This document shows positions 36,001 through 47,133 of a DNA stretch of 64,000 nt, piece by piece (the first letter of the stretch is position 1; each line of letters opens with the position of its first letter). The stretch comes from Paraburkholderia tuberum STM678. GTDB lineage: Bacteria > Pseudomonadota > Gammaproteobacteria > Burkholderiales > Burkholderiaceae. The stretch covers positions 62,001-126,000 of the forward strand of contig NZ_CADFGP010000011.1 in assembly GCF_902833905.1 (NCBI RefSeq), in the 5' to 3' direction. The position numbers and the translations under genes are program-made. The notes under the pieces are model-generated. The model had not been told where the DNA came from. It was given only the letters and a program-made list of their open reading frames with translations, and did not search any database.

Positions 36001-37104
36001 ATGCAGGACGGACGCACGACACTTTCGAAGTTCCTGATCGACACGCTCGATCGCCCGCCGTGTACGGACGACACGCGCGACACTGCAGGACTCTCCGCGC
36101 TGCTCATCGACGTAGCGGCGGCCATCAAGTCGATCTCGGCGATGCTGACCAAGGGCGCGCTAGGGGGCAACTACGGTTCCGCGCAAACGCTCAACACGCA
36201 CGGCGAGCAACAGAAGAAGCTCGACGTCTCGAGCAACGAGATCTTCGTGCAGCAATGCGAGTGGGACGGCTTGCTGGCCGCGATGGTGTCCGAGGAAATG
36301 GAGCACGTCTACGCGATTCCGCCGGACTATCCGCGCGGCGAGTATCTGCTCGCGTTCGATCCGCTCGACGGCTCGTCGAATATCGACATCAACGGCGTGG
36401 TCGGCTCGATCTTCTCGGTGCTGCGCACGCGCGACCCGGCAGAGGATGCAACCAGCGAAGCCGCGTTCCTGCGGCCGGGCTGCGAACAGGTCGCGGCCGG
36501 CTATGCCGTGTATGGACCGTCGACGATGCTGGTGCTGTCGGTCGGCAATGGCACGCATGGCTTCACACTGGAGCGCGAGATCGGCAACTTCGTGCTCACG
36601 CATTCGAACATCCGGATTCCGGAGGAAACCGGCGAGTTCGCGATCAACGCATCGAACGAGCGCTTCTGGGAGCCGCCCGTGCGCCGCTACGTGCAGGAGT
36701 GCAAGGACGGCCGCAGCGGTTGCCGCGCGCGCGACTTCAACATGCGCTGGATCGCGTCGATGGTCGCGGAAGTGCATCGCATCCTGATGCGCGGCGGCGT
36801 GTTCATGTATCCGCGCGACTCGAAAACGCCGGCGATGGAAGGACGCCTGCGCCTGCTCTACGAAGCGAACCCGATGAGCTTCCTGGTCGAGCAGGCGGGC
36901 GGTCTCTCGATCACCGGCCGGGAACGCATTCTCGACGTCGCGCCGCGTGCGCTGCATGGCCGCGTGCCGGTGATTCTCGGCTCGAAGAACGAGGTCGAGC
37001 GCATTGCGCGCTATCACGGCGAATACGACCGCGGCGAGGACAAGCCGTTCACGTCGCCGCTGTTCGGCACGCGCTCGTTGTTCCTGCCGGATTTCACGGC
37101 GTGA
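36001..37104 (+). CDS. cbbF: Class I fructose-1,6-bisphosphatase
   Basis: This 367-residue enzyme has the metal-binding [13 protein letters not shown] motif, [11 protein letters not shown] and the catalytic-loop region [14 protein letters not shown]. It dephosphorylates fructose-1,6- (and probably sedoheptulose-1,7-) bisphosphate in the Calvin cycle. It lies 27 bp after cbbX, with GGAG upstream of the ATG. Confidence 0.95.
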   Translation: MQDGRTTLSKFLIDTLDRPPCTDDTRDTAGLSALLIDVAAAIKSISAMLTKGALGGNYGSAQTLNTHGEQQKKLDVSSNEIFVQQCEWDGLLAAMVSEEMEHVYAIPPDYPRGEYLLAFDPLDGSSNIDINGVVGSIFSVLRTRDPAEDATSEAAFLRPGCEQVAAGYAVYGPSTMLVLSVGNGTHGFTLEREIGNFVLTHSNIRIPEETGEFAINASNERFWEPPVRRYVQECKDGRSGCRARDFNMRWIASMVAEVHRILMRGGVFMYPRDSKTPAMEGRLRLLYEANPMSFLVEQAGGLSITGRERILDVAPRALHGRVPVILGSKNEVERIARYHGEYDRGEDKPFTSPLFGTRSLFLPDFTA

Positions 37105-37159
37105 TCGGCGACCGACGGCGCGCTCAGCGCACAGAACACAGTCATCCGGAGACAAACGC

Positions 37160-38032
37160 ATGTCAGTCAAACATCCGATCATCGCGGTGACCGGCTCGAG
37201 CGGCGCCGGCACCACCACCGTCATGAAGAGTTTCACGCATATCTTCAGACGCGAGCACATCAATGCGCAGATCGTCGAAGGCGACGCGTTCCATCGCTAC
37301 GACCGCAACGGCATGCGCGCGGCGATGCAGGAGCGCGAACGCGACGGTGTGCCGAATTTCAGCCACTTCGGGCCGGAAGCGAATCTGCTCGAAGAACTCG
37401 AAACGCTGTTTACGCGCTACGGCGAAAACGGCAGCGGGCAGTTTCGCCACTACGTGCACGACGCGGGCGAAGCGCAACTGTACAAGCAGGACGGCGGCAC
37501 CTTCACGCCGTGGGAGGAGGTCGCGCCCAATACCGACCTGATGTTCTACGAAGGGCTGCATGGCGCGGCGGTGACCGAGAAGGTCGATATCGCGCGGCAT
37601 GCGGATCTGCTGATCGGCGTCGTGCCGATCATCAACCTCGAATGGATCCAGAAGCTGCACCGCGATCAGACGATGCGCGGCTACACGCACGAAGCGGTGG
37701 TCGACACGATCTTGCGGCGCATGCCCGACTACGTGAACTACATCTGCCCGCAGTTCTCGCGCACGCATGTGAACTTCCAGCGCGTGCCGACCGTGGACAC
37801 GTCGAACCCGTTTACCGCCCGCGAGATTCCGCAACCGGACGAGAGCTTCGTGGTGATCCGCTTCGCGCGGCCGAAGGGTATCGATTTCCAGTATCTGCTG
37901 ACGATGCTGCACGACTCGTTCATGTCGCGCCCGAACGTGATCGTCGTGCCAGGCGGCAAGATGGGACTCGCGATGCAGCTGATCTTCACGCCGATGATCC
38001 TGCAACTGATCGACCGACGCTCGCGCGCCTGA
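37160..38032 (+). CDS. cbbP: Phosphoribulokinase
   Basis: This 290-residue kinase has the P-loop GSSGAGTTTV, EGDAFHRYDR, the proteobacterial-type FYEGLHGA and the C-terminal GGKMGLAMQLIF. It makes ribulose-1,5-bisphosphate from ribulose-5-phosphate. The ATG at 37160 has GGAG about six bases upstream and follows cbbF by 55 bp. Confidence 0.96.
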   Translation: MSVKHPIIAVTGSSGAGTTTVMKSFTHIFRREHINAQIVEGDAFHRYDRNGMRAAMQERERDGVPNFSHFGPEANLLEELETLFTRYGENGSGQFRHYVHDAGEAQLYKQDGGTFTPWEEVAPNTDLMFYEGLHGAAVTEKVDIARHADLLIGVVPIINLEWIQKLHRDQTMRGYTHEAVVDTILRRMPDYVNYICPQFSRTHVNFQRVPTVDTSNPFTAREIPQPDESFVVIRFARPKGIDFQYLLTMLHDSFMSRPNVIVVPGGKMGLAMQLIFTPMILQLIDRRSRA

Positions 38033-38078
38033 GCGGCACCAGACGGATACCGAGGTTCATTTCGCAAGGAGAGATTCG

Positions 38079-38189
38079 ATGAGTGCAGTCGCGCAACCGC
38101 TTCACGCACCCGCCACGCGCTCGATGGCCGACGCGCTGCGCATGCTCGCGCTCGACGAAGCGCGGCGCGTCGCCGACCGCGCGCGTTGA
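38079..38189 (+). pseudogene. Remnant of cbbT (transketolase N-terminus)
   Basis: A 36-codon frame with an ideal ribosome site (AAGGAG, seven bases from ATG 38079) encodes a peptide in which [15 protein letters not shown] resembles the transketolase start (R.MANAIR.LAMDA). It stops at TGA 38187-38189, before the thiamine-diphosphate domain. It lies exactly where cbbT sits in other cbb operons, between cbbP and cbbA. The best reading is that nearly all of cbbT was deleted. Alternatively it is a small translated leader for cbbA. Confidence 0.55.
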
Positions 38190-38233
38190 GCCCGCCGTTC
38201 GCCAAGATTTCATTTCATTTCGAGGAGCACGCA

Positions 38234-39271
38234 ATGGCCTTCATCACCCTGCGGCAACTGCTGGATCACGCGGCCGAACACGACTACGGCGTGCCCGCGT
38301 TCAACGTCAACAACATGGAGCAGATTCACGCGATCATGCGCGCGGCCGAGGCCACCGCTAGCCCGGTGATCCTGCAGGCGTCGGCCGGCGCGCGCAAGTA
38401 CGCCGGCGAGCCGTATCTGCGCCATCTGGTGCTCGCCGCGCTCGAAGCGCACCCGGACATTCCGCTCGTGCTGCATCAGGATCACGGCGCGAGCCCCGCG
38501 GTGTGTCAGCAGGCGATCCGCTCGGGCTTCACGTCGGTGATGATGGACGGCTCGCTGCTGCCCGATCAGAAAACCCCCGCCGCGTACGACTACAACGTCG
38601 AGGTGAGCCGGCGCGTGGTGGACGCCGCGCATGCGGTCGGCGTGTCGGTGGAAGGCGAACTCGGCTGTCTCGGTTCGCTCGAAACCGGCACGGCGGGCGA
38701 AGAGGACGGCGTCGGCGCACAAGGCAAGCTCACACGCGAGCACCTGCTGACCGATCCGGACGAAGCGCGGCGCTTCGTCGACGCGACCGGCGTCGATGCG
38801 CTCGCGATCGCGATCGGCACGTCGCACGGCGCGTACAAGTTCAGCCGCGAGCCGACCGGCGACATCCTCGCGATCGACCGGATCGCCGATATCCATGCGC
38901 GCATTCCGAACACGCATCTGGTGATGCACGGTTCGTCGTCGGTGCCGCAGGAATGGCTCGCGGTGATCCGCGAATATGGCGGCGAGATTCCGACCACCTA
39001 CGGCGTGCCCGTCGACGAAATCCGCCGCGGCATCGCCCAGGGCGTGCGCAAGGTCAACATCGACACCGACATCCGTCTCGCGATGAGCGGCGCGATGCGC
39101 AGGTCGCTCGCCAATGCGCGCGCGGAGTTCGATCCGCGCGCGGCATTGAAGGCCGCCACCGCCGCGGCGAGCGCGATCTGCGTCGAGCGATTCGAGGCGT
39201 TCGGTTGCGCGGGTCAGGCGGCGCGCATCAAGCCGCTGCCGCTCGACACGATGGCGAGCCGCTACCACTAA
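38234..39271 (+). CDS. cbbA: Class II fructose-bisphosphate aldolase, CbbA type
   Basis: This 345-residue Zn-aldolase has [15 protein letters not shown] with two metal-binding residues, the acid region [13 protein letters not shown], and [12 protein letters not shown]. It condenses triose phosphates to fructose- and sedoheptulose-bisphosphates. GAGGAG precedes the ATG at 38234, which I prefer over the in-frame start at 38186. It follows the cbbT remnant by 44 bp. Confidence 0.95.
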   Translation: MAFITLRQLLDHAAEHDYGVPAFNVNNMEQIHAIMRAAEATASPVILQASAGARKYAGEPYLRHLVLAALEAHPDIPLVLHQDHGASPAVCQQAIRSGFTSVMMDGSLLPDQKTPAAYDYNVEVSRRVVDAAHAVGVSVEGELGCLGSLETGTAGEEDGVGAQGKLTREHLLTDPDEARRFVDATGVDALAIAIGTSHGAYKFSREPTGDILAIDRIADIHARIPNTHLVMHGSSSVPQEWLAVIREYGGEIPTTYGVPVDEIRRGIAQGVRKVNIDTDIRLAMSGAMRRSLANARAEFDPRAALKAATAAASAICVERFEAFGCAGQAARIKPLPLDTMASRYH

Positions 39272-39293
39272 CGCCACTGCCACGGAGAACGCA

Positions 39294-40001
39294 ATGCGCG
39301 AATTCCTGATTGCGCCGTCGCTGCTGTCGGCGGATTTTGCCCGGCTCGCCGACGAGATTCGCGACGTGACGGCGGCCGGCGCGGACTGGATTCATCTGGA
39401 CGTGATGGACAACCACTACGTGCCGAACCTGACAGTCGGCCCACTCGTGTGCTCGGCGATCCGGCCGTACACGACGCTGCCGTTCGACGTGCATCTGATG
39501 ACCACGCCCGTCGATCCGCTGGTGCCGGCGTTTGCCGAGGCCGGCGCGAACCTGATCAGTTTTCATCCGGAGGCGACGCTGCACGTGCATCGGACCATCG
39601 ACCTGATCCGCTCGCACGGTGCGCGCGCGGGGCTGGCGCTGAATCCGGCCACGCCGCTCGCGGCGCTCGATCACGTGCTGGAGATGCTCGACGTCGTGCT
39701 GGTGATGTCGGTGAATCCGGGCTTCGGCGGCCAGGCATTCATCGCCGAAACGCTCGACAAGCTGCGGCTGCTGCGCGAGCGCGTCGACACGACGATGCAG
39801 CGCACCGGGCGGCCCTTGCTGATCGAAGTGGACGGCGGCGTGAAGGCGTCGAACATCGCGCGTGTCGCCACGGCGGGCGCGGACGTGTTCGTTGCCGGGT
39901 CGGCCGTGTTCGGTGCGGGCGATCGCGCGCAGGCGATCCGCGGCATGCGCGGCGAACTGGCCACTGTCGACGAACCCGCGGGGGTGGCCGCCATGCAGTG
40001 A
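39294..40001 (+). CDS. cbbE: Ribulose-phosphate 3-epimerase
   Basis: This 235-residue TIM-barrel enzyme has IAPSLLSADFARL, the metal/catalytic WIHLDVMDNHYVPNLT, FDVHLMT, MSVNPGFGGQAF and EVDGGVKASNI. It epimerises xylulose-5-phosphate to ribulose-5-phosphate. GGAG precedes the ATG. It is the last gene of the cbb operon and converges with the DHPS-like gene, with 13 bp between stops. Confidence 0.96.
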   Translation: MREFLIAPSLLSADFARLADEIRDVTAAGADWIHLDVMDNHYVPNLTVGPLVCSAIRPYTTLPFDVHLMTTPVDPLVPAFAEAGANLISFHPEATLHVHRTIDLIRSHGARAGLALNPATPLAALDHVLEMLDVVLVMSVNPGFGGQAFIAETLDKLRLLRERVDTTMQRTGRPLLIEVDGGVKASNIARVATAGADVFVAGSAVFGAGDRAQAIRGMRGELATVDEPAGVAAMQ

Positions 40002-40014
40002 TGGCGCTGCTGTT

Positions 40015-41397
40015 TCAGCGCTTTTTCAGCGTCTCGCCCGGCGCGCACCATGCGCTGAGATCTTCTTCAGGCCGGTCGACCGCGCAGCCCCAGTCGAGCG
40101 GCTGGTCCTGATCGAAGCGCTTGCCGAGCCGCCATGCAATCTCGGCGCGCGCAAGCTGCACGCCCATATAGAACGCGTGGCCGCCGTCTGTTTCGAGGTT
40201 CAACTGCGGGTACAGCGCGAACGGATCGTCGCCGCGACGATGGCCGTCGCGGTTGTACACGTGAATGCCGTCGGCGCTGATCTGCACGCGCAAATTCGGG
40301 TCGCGCACGCCGCGCGCGAATTCGTCGATTTCTTCGGCGCTGTACGGAAACGGCCGTTTCGCGTGGACCGTCGCGAGTTCGGTGCTGATGCCCTTCGGCA
40401 GCACCTGCGCATCGCGCGCGGCATGCATCACGCGGCGCGCGACATCGGCTTCGCGCAACGCGCGCCGCGCATGCTGGCTCACCGACGTCGCCAGCACCGC
40501 GCCAATGCGCAATTCAGCCGCCATGCCGAGCAGCACCGCGTTGATGCCGCTCGTGTCGGCCTCGGTCAGTTCGGTCACGTTGCCGACGCCCATCATGATC
40601 GCGATGTCGGGATAGCGCTCGCGCAAACGCACATAGCGCGCAATCGACGCGGCCAGCCCGAACGGAATCGGATCCAGAATCGGATCGGCGAGAAACGCGC
40701 GGCCGCGCGCGGACAGCGCGTCGATCGCGGCGTCGAGCGACGCGGGGTCGGCCGGTTCGCGCGCGACGAGGATCGGCGTCGACGGCACTTCGTCGGCGAT
40801 CCATAGCGTGTCGAGGTTCAGGCTCATCAGATAGTCGGCGCCCGCGCGGCCGCCGCGCAGCAGTTCGTCGTTGCGCATCGAATCGACGCTGACGCGATAG
40901 CCTTCGGCCTTCAGCCGCCGCACCGCGTCTTCGAGATGCGCAAACGCCGTGTCCGGCAGGCAGCCGATGTCGATCACGTCCGCGCCTTGGGCCGCATACT
41001 CGCGCGCTCTTGCCGCGATGCCGTCGAGGTCGAGGCGCGGCGCATCGACGATCTCCGCGAAAATCTCCGTGTCGTAGCGGCTCAGATCGAACGGCTTCGC
41101 CTTGCGGCCGAAAAATTGCGGCAAGTCCTTGACCTCCTCGGGACCGCGTTCGAACGGCACGCCGTAGTGCGCGCTCAGCGCGTCGAGATCGCCACGGCAG
41201 CGGCCCGGCACGATCACGCGCTGCGCGGCGAGCGGCGCGCTCACGCGGCGCTGGATCAGGTCGGCGGTCATCAACCCGGCCACTTGCAGGCCGATTTCGC
41301 GCACCTCCCAACTAAACGGCGTCGGCGCCATGCCGTCGAGCACGCGCCGCAGGCTCGGTTCGGCAAGCCGGCCGGTCAGGAAGAGGAGGTGGTCCAT
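40015..41397 (-). CDS. Dihydropteroate-synthase-like protein of the H4MPT cluster (DUF6513/DHPS domain)
   Basis: This 460-residue protein has an N-terminal domain of about 130 residues (LLFLTGRLAEPSLRRVLDGM, VIVPGRCRGDL) and a pterin-binding DHPS-like barrel (GADVIDIGCLPDT, YRVSVDSMRNDELLRGG, ILDPIPFG, IMMGVGNVTELTEADTSG). Such proteins occur in H4MPT-producing organisms and may act in pterin cofactor synthesis. ATG 41397 lies in the 3' end of the dmrB gene (21-bp overlap), so the two are coupled. Confidence 0.87.
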   Translation of the reverse strand: MDHLLFLTGRLAEPSLRRVLDGMAPTPFSWEVREIGLQVAGLMTADLIQRRVSAPLAAQRVIVPGRCRGDLDALSAHYGVPFERGPEEVKDLPQFFGRKAKPFDLSRYDTEIFAEIVDAPRLDLDGIAARAREYAAQGADVIDIGCLPDTAFAHLEDAVRRLKAEGYRVSVDSMRNDELLRGGRAGADYLMSLNLDTLWIADEVPSTPILVAREPADPASLDAAIDALSARGRAFLADPILDPIPFGLAASIARYVRLRERYPDIAIMMGVGNVTELTEADTSGINAVLLGMAAELRIGAVLATSVSQHARRALREADVARRVMHAARDAQVLPKGISTELATVHAKRPFPYSAEEIDEFARGVRDPNLRVQISADGIHVYNRDGHRRGDDPFALYPQLNLETDGGHAFYMGVQLARAEIAWRLGKRFDQDQPLDWGCAVDRPEEDLSAWCAPGETLKKR

Positions 41398-42001
41398 GCG
41401 AGGTCGAGGGTCGCGAGGCGTTGGGTGAGCGCCGCTTCGAGTTCGTCGAGCGAGCGCGCGAGCGTCGTGTATTCGAAGCGCGCCAGACGCTCGACGTTGT
41501 CGAGTTCGATCGCCCGTGGCCGCAGTTCGACCCATTCGTCCGGGCTATGCGTGATCACGCTCGGTTCGGTGTCGCACGCAAAGACGATGCCGGGGATGCA
41601 TTGCTTGCCGGCCTGCGCGTACATATTGGTCGGCAGCGTATCCGAGATGCCGTAAGCACATTTGGCGACCGTGTTGCTGGTGGCGGGTGCGATCACGACC
41701 GTGTGATAGACGCCGTGATACAGCATGCCGACCGGCACGCCGCTCGCGCTGTTGTCGCGCAGTACGCGAAAGTGTTCGCGCAGCTTGTCGAGCGACCAGC
41801 CATAGAGCGGCAGCACTTCCTCGGCCGCCGCGGACAGAAACAGATCGACGCGCGGCAAGCGCCGCGCGAGCGCGATCGATTCTTCCAGCATATGACCGGA
41901 GCCGGTCACGCACCACGCGAAGTGCGCATCCGGCCTGAAGTCGGCGAGATCGCGGGCACCCTTGCGAGCAGACTCGCTGGGGGACCTGAGGGACGACCCG
42001 G

Positions 42002-42005
<4 letters not shown>
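41376..42005 (-). CDS. dmrB: Dihydromethanopterin reductase, archaeal-type flavoprotein DmrB
   Basis: This 209-residue flavoprotein has FAWCVTGSGHMLEESIALA, the FMN-binding VIAPATSNTVAKCAYGISD and the conserved CxxxIVFACDTEP region. It matches the DmrB/archaeoflavoprotein family, which was biochemically and structurally described from Burkholderia xenovorans as a 24-mer cage that reduces dihydromethanopterin to H4MPT. Its start overlaps the sigma-54 activator stop by four bases, so regulator and enzyme are co-transcribed. Confidence 0.88.
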
Positions 42006-44056
<2,051 letters not shown>

Positions 44057-44444
44057 GGGATTTGCCTCCGTTGCGTCATTTCGCAAGCGTGACTGCTTCG
44101 CACGCCGCGAATGCCGCTTTATCAAGCCTGCCTGCCCCTGGCGCGGCGCAATCTCGGTTCGCCTGCGCCCTCCCGACCGGCCCTATTACGAGGCGGGTGT
44201 TGAAAACTGTACGCCCGATGCAGGATTGGTTCAACAGAAAGTCACACTGGGTTTACCTCACTGTGCCCGGATTTTGCTTTTCTCGATGCGCGACGCGTTA
44301 AACGGGTTGCAGGTTGCATGCCTGTCGCAGCTTCGGCACAGAGTGTGCCGCGCGTCGTTCAGTTCTACTGTTCTACTGTTGCATCGTTTCGCTCGTCATC
44401 ACAGGCTGTTCAATCCTGGGCCGCGCCGCGGCGGAGAGCAAATC
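44057..44444. other. 388-bp divergent control region between the sigma-54 activator and folB
   Basis: Apart from the palindrome at 44334-44350 the stretch holds no credible gene. A tandem TTCTACTG TTCTACTG repeat at 44362-44377 lies just downstream of the palindrome. The rightward frame continues through from 44001 but begins with non-conserved residues, so the start of folB was placed at 44445. Confidence 0.45.
44334..44350. promoter_or_regulatory. Perfect palindrome CGGCACA-GAG-TGTGCCG
   Basis: This 7-3-7 inverted repeat lies between the divergent sigma-54 activator and folB. It shares the CACAG-N2-TGT core with sites before xoxF and mxaR. It also fits GG-N10-GC, so it could be a sigma-54 promoter for folB as well as an activator site. 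Autoregulation is an inference. Confidence 0.5.
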
Positions 44445-44951
44445 ATGGATCGTTTCGATACTGTTCGCCTTGCCGCATTTTCCAGCATCGGCGCCAATCC
44501 CGGCCCGCAAGTCGGCGCGTTGCCCGAGCGCCTGGACATCGTATTCATCGAGAATTTCATCGGCCAGACGGTCATCGGTATCGATAGCAGTGAGTTGCAT
44601 GTTGCGCAACCGGTGCGTGTGAACCTGGCTATCGGCGTGCCAGCGATCCGCGCCTGCGCGACGGACCGGATCGAAGATACGGTCAACTACGCGGCCGTGC
44701 GCGGGGCGCTGCTCGATCTGTTCGCGTCGCATCGCGTGCGGCTGCTGGAGGCGCTTGCCGAGACGATCGCGCAACTGCTGATCGCCGACTTCGGCGCGCA
44801 CTGGGTGCGCGTGTCGCTCGCGAAGCCGGCCAAGTTCGCCGACCTCGCGGCCGTCGGCGTGCAGATCGAGCGGCGTCGCGGCGATGGCTCGGCGGCGGCC
44901 GTGGGTCTCGCGCGGTACGCGTCGCTGGGCGAGGGGCTGGTGCCTAGTTGA
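44445..44951 (+). CDS. Dihydroneopterin-aldolase (FolB)-family protein
   Basis: This 168-residue protein has the FolB tunnel-fold pattern: DIVFIENFIGQTVIGIDSSE, VRVNLAIGV, RIEDTVNYAAVRGALLDLF, LLEALAETIAQLLI and VRVSLAKPAKFADL. It acts on dihydroneopterin in pterin cofactor synthesis; here H4MPT is the likely product, with folate also possible. It is alone on the plus strand in this part of the cluster. GGAG lies before ATG 44445. The N-terminal ~25 residues are an extension. Confidence 0.82.
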   Translation: MDRFDTVRLAAFSSIGANPGPQVGALPERLDIVFIENFIGQTVIGIDSSELHVAQPVRVNLAIGVPAIRACATDRIEDTVNYAAVRGALLDLFASHRVRLLEALAETIAQLLIADFGAHWVRVSLAKPAKFADLAAVGVQIERRRGDGSAAAVGLARYASLGEGLVPS

Positions 44952-45016
44952 GGGGGGCGCCCAGCCGGGCGCGCCGAGCGGGGCGCGCAGAATGCCCGGC
45001 GCGTTTCAGGCCGTGG

Positions 45017-45394
45017 TCATTTCGCCACGGTCGACGTTTTCTGCGGACCGAGTCCGCACGCCTGATATGCGCTGGTTTGCAGCGCGCGGAAGCGCTTGGT
45101 TTGCGCCTTAGCGTGGTCGACGCGGAATTCCGCGCCGCCTTCGCCGCCTAGCGTCGCGTACTTCGAGAAGGTCGACTGGTCGACGAATTCGTCGTAGGGC
45201 AACGACGCGGCCATCTTGTCGATCACGCACGAGCACTTGTAGACGTTCGCGAAATCGTGGCCGTTATCGTCCATGCAACTGAGCACGTATTCGACGCGAC
45301 CCTCGGTCGGATAGTTGTAGCCGCCCGCCCACGCGAGCGGCGCGGCGAGCAGGAGCGAGGTAAAGGCGAGAAGCGCGCGACATCTGTTGGTCAT
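45017..45394 (-). CDS. Conserved-looking exported Cys-containing protein of unknown function
   Basis: This 125-residue protein has a Sec signal peptide ending PLAWAGG. The mature part has four Cys (VLSCMDD, YKCSCVID, YQACGL) that could form two disulfides, and a helical centre KMAASLPYDEFVDQST. I do not recognise the family. GAGG precedes ATG 45394. It is 137 bp downstream of fae on the same strand, so it may be co-expressed and work in the periplasm with methanol oxidation. Confidence 0.7.
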   Translation of the reverse strand: MTNRCRALLAFTSLLLAAPLAWAGGYNYPTEGRVEYVLSCMDDNGHDFANVYKCSCVIDKMAASLPYDEFVDQSTFSKYATLGGEGGAEFRVDHAKAQTKRFRALQTSAYQACGLGPQKTSTVAK

Positions 45395-45531
45395 TGAATG
45401 CCTCTGCGAAAGCATTGAGCCTGCTTCGCGAACCGCTGCGCGAGATGCGTGCCTTGCGGCCGCGAGGCGACGGGATGCGCGAGGAGGCGGGGCCGGCAAC
45501 GGCGCCGCGTCTCCTGCGCTTGCATGCGCCG

Positions 45532-46041
45532 TCAGTTCGGCGCGAACGGATGCGCGACGCTGCCCTTCTTCGCCAGCACTTCAGCCGCGCTCGGGTCGCC
45601 GCTGACCGCGCGCTTGATGGCCTCGCGCGTCGCCTGATAGTTGAACTGCTGGATCTTCTTGTCGTCCTCGGCCTGCCAGTGAATGAACACGCCGACGCAG
45701 AGGAACAGATCGTCGGCTTCTTCCTGCGGGATCGTGCCGTCCTCGACACTGTCGGCCACCGCGAGCGCGACCGCGTGCTGCGCCGGGCCGAACATCTGCA
45801 CGGCCTGCTTGGCGCCTTTGATCGTCACCTTGTTGAACAGGATCGTATTGGGCTTCGTGATGAGATTGGGCGCGACGACGGCGAGCAGCGACGTGAAGCC
45901 GTCCTTGTTGTTGGTGAGGGCGTTGCAGAACGCGGTTTCCGCAGCCGAACCTCGCGGTCCGATCAGCAAGTCGATGTGCGCGACCTCGTTGCCGTCGCCG
46001 ACGAGCGACTCACCGATCATGACGCGGTTGATCTTGGCCAT
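45532..46041 (-). CDS. fae: Formaldehyde-activating enzyme
   Basis: This 169-residue protein has the Fae pattern [21 protein letters not shown] with the catalytic His, [32 protein letters not shown] and [17 protein letters not shown]. It condenses formaldehyde with H4MPT to methylene-H4MPT. ATG 46041 has GGAGGAA upstream. It is a single gene, as is usual for this highly expressed protein. Confidence 0.97.
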   Translation of the reverse strand: MAKINRVMIGESLVGDGNEVAHIDLLIGPRGSAAETAFCNALTNNKDGFTSLLAVVAPNLITKPNTILFNKVTIKGAKQAVQMFGPAQHAVALAVADSVEDGTIPQEEADDLFLCVGVFIHWQAEDDKKIQQFNYQATREAIKRAVSGDPSAAEVLAKKGSVAHPFAPN

Positions 46042-46147
46042 TCTGTTCCTCCAAAAGAGTAGGTATGGACCTGCTGACGAGGCGCCGCCCGCGATCGTCC
46101 GGATCAGCCTCGCGAGAGCGGTGCGGGAATGCACGGCGGTACTAACT

Positions 46148-46163
46148 AACAGGTTCCGTGCCA
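46148..46163 (-). promoter_or_regulatory. Possible degenerate sigma-54 promoter of fae
   Basis: On the minus strand CTGGCACGGAACCTGTT matches the -24 box CTGGCACG exactly, but the -12 dinucleotide is GT, not GC. It lies about 110 bp upstream of the fae start. The imperfect -12 box makes this a tentative call. Confidence 0.3.
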
Positions 46164-46225
46164 GTTGTCGCTAAGGGCCTGCTGACGCGGCTGTTCGGGT
46201 CTTCTTCAGTCCAGACGATTCAGGG

Positions 46226-47128
46226 TTAACCGCGCCCTTCGACGCAGCGCGCAAGAAACAGCGTGGCCACCGCGAGGTCAGCGCTGGTGCCGGGATTGAT
46301 CGCGCGTGCCTTCAATTCGGCGTCCCAAGCATCGAGTTGCGGATCGCTTGCCGAGCGGCGCGCGGCGGATCGCGCTTGGCGCCAGCGCGCGCGCTGTTCG
46401 CGTGCCACGAGCGTGACACTCTGCGCCAGCGCGAGGCCGTGCTTGCGCACAATGTGAGAGTCGGGCCAGCCGCCGAGGAACGTGAGAAACACGTTGAGCA
46501 TCGCGATTTCGCCTGGATCGGCGGGCGCGGGTTCGGACGTTGGTTTCGAGGCTTCGAAGTAAGCGGCGAGGCCGGTGTCGAACAGGTCGGCGAAACCGTT
46601 CGCGTATTGCCGCGCGATGCTGTCGCGTTCGCTGGCAAGCCGCATCGCGTCGCGCAGGCCGATCGTCGGCGGTGCGCGGACCGATTGCTCGGGCGCGTCG
46701 CCGAGGCCGCCGGGATTGGCGAGCGCGATCGCGCGGTAAGCAAGCCGAGCGTCTTCGACGTCGAGCCGGCTCAGCACGTCGCCGACGGCCGCGCGCCACG
46801 CTTGCGCCGACACCGGCGGTTCGCCGGTTTCGTCGAGGGCCGCGGCGAGCGGCGCGACCAGCAGCACGATGCCGAGATTCGTATTGCAGCCGACGGCCGC
46901 GCGCGTGCGCTTGACCGCGTCGAGAATGCGCTGTCCGACGCGCTCGCCGCGCGCGAATAGCGCGTCGAGCGACGCGTCCGCGCTGGCGAGGAACTGGGCC
47001 GCGTGCATGCCGTGGCCGGGGCTTTGGGTGCTGACGTTGCCGGGTTTCGGCGTGGTGACGTCGAGCGCGCAGGCTTCGAGGAAGGCCGCGCGCGCGTGCT
47101 CGACGGGAATCGCATGAGTGTCGGGCAT
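46226..47128 (-). CDS. CitG-like (triphosphoribosyl-dephospho-CoA synthase family) protein of the H4MPT cluster
   Basis: This 300-residue protein has the CitG-family pattern FLEACALDVTTPKPGNVS, NTNLGIVLLVAPLAAAL and LKARAINPGTSADLAVA. No citrate lyase genes are near. Homologues recur in H4MPT clusters, so a nucleotidyl or ribosyl-transfer step in cofactor synthesis is plausible but unproven. ATG 47128 is used; a TTG at 47137 would overlap the upstream stop (TTGA) like other junctions here. Confidence 0.82.
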   Translation of the reverse strand: MPDTHAIPVEHARAAFLEACALDVTTPKPGNVSTQSPGHGMHAAQFLASADASLDALFARGERVGQRILDAVKRTRAAVGCNTNLGIVLLVAPLAAALDETGEPPVSAQAWRAAVGDVLSRLDVEDARLAYRAIALANPGGLGDAPEQSVRAPPTIGLRDAMRLASERDSIARQYANGFADLFDTGLAAYFEASKPTSEPAPADPGEIAMLNVFLTFLGGWPDSHIVRKHGLALAQSVTLVAREQRARWRQARSAARRSASDPQLDAWDAELKARAINPGTSADLAVATLFLARCVEGRG

Positions 47129-47133
47129 CGCGC

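Noticed and set aside
44306..44321. GGGTTGCAGGTTGC before folB as a sigma-54 promoter
   Set aside because: Only the GG and the TTGC match; it lies upstream of the better palindrome at 44334-44350.
44952..45016. GC-rich stretch between folB and the convergent gene as a terminator
   Set aside because: Several small GGGCGC/GCGCCC pairings are possible but no single stem is clear and no U-run exists on either strand.
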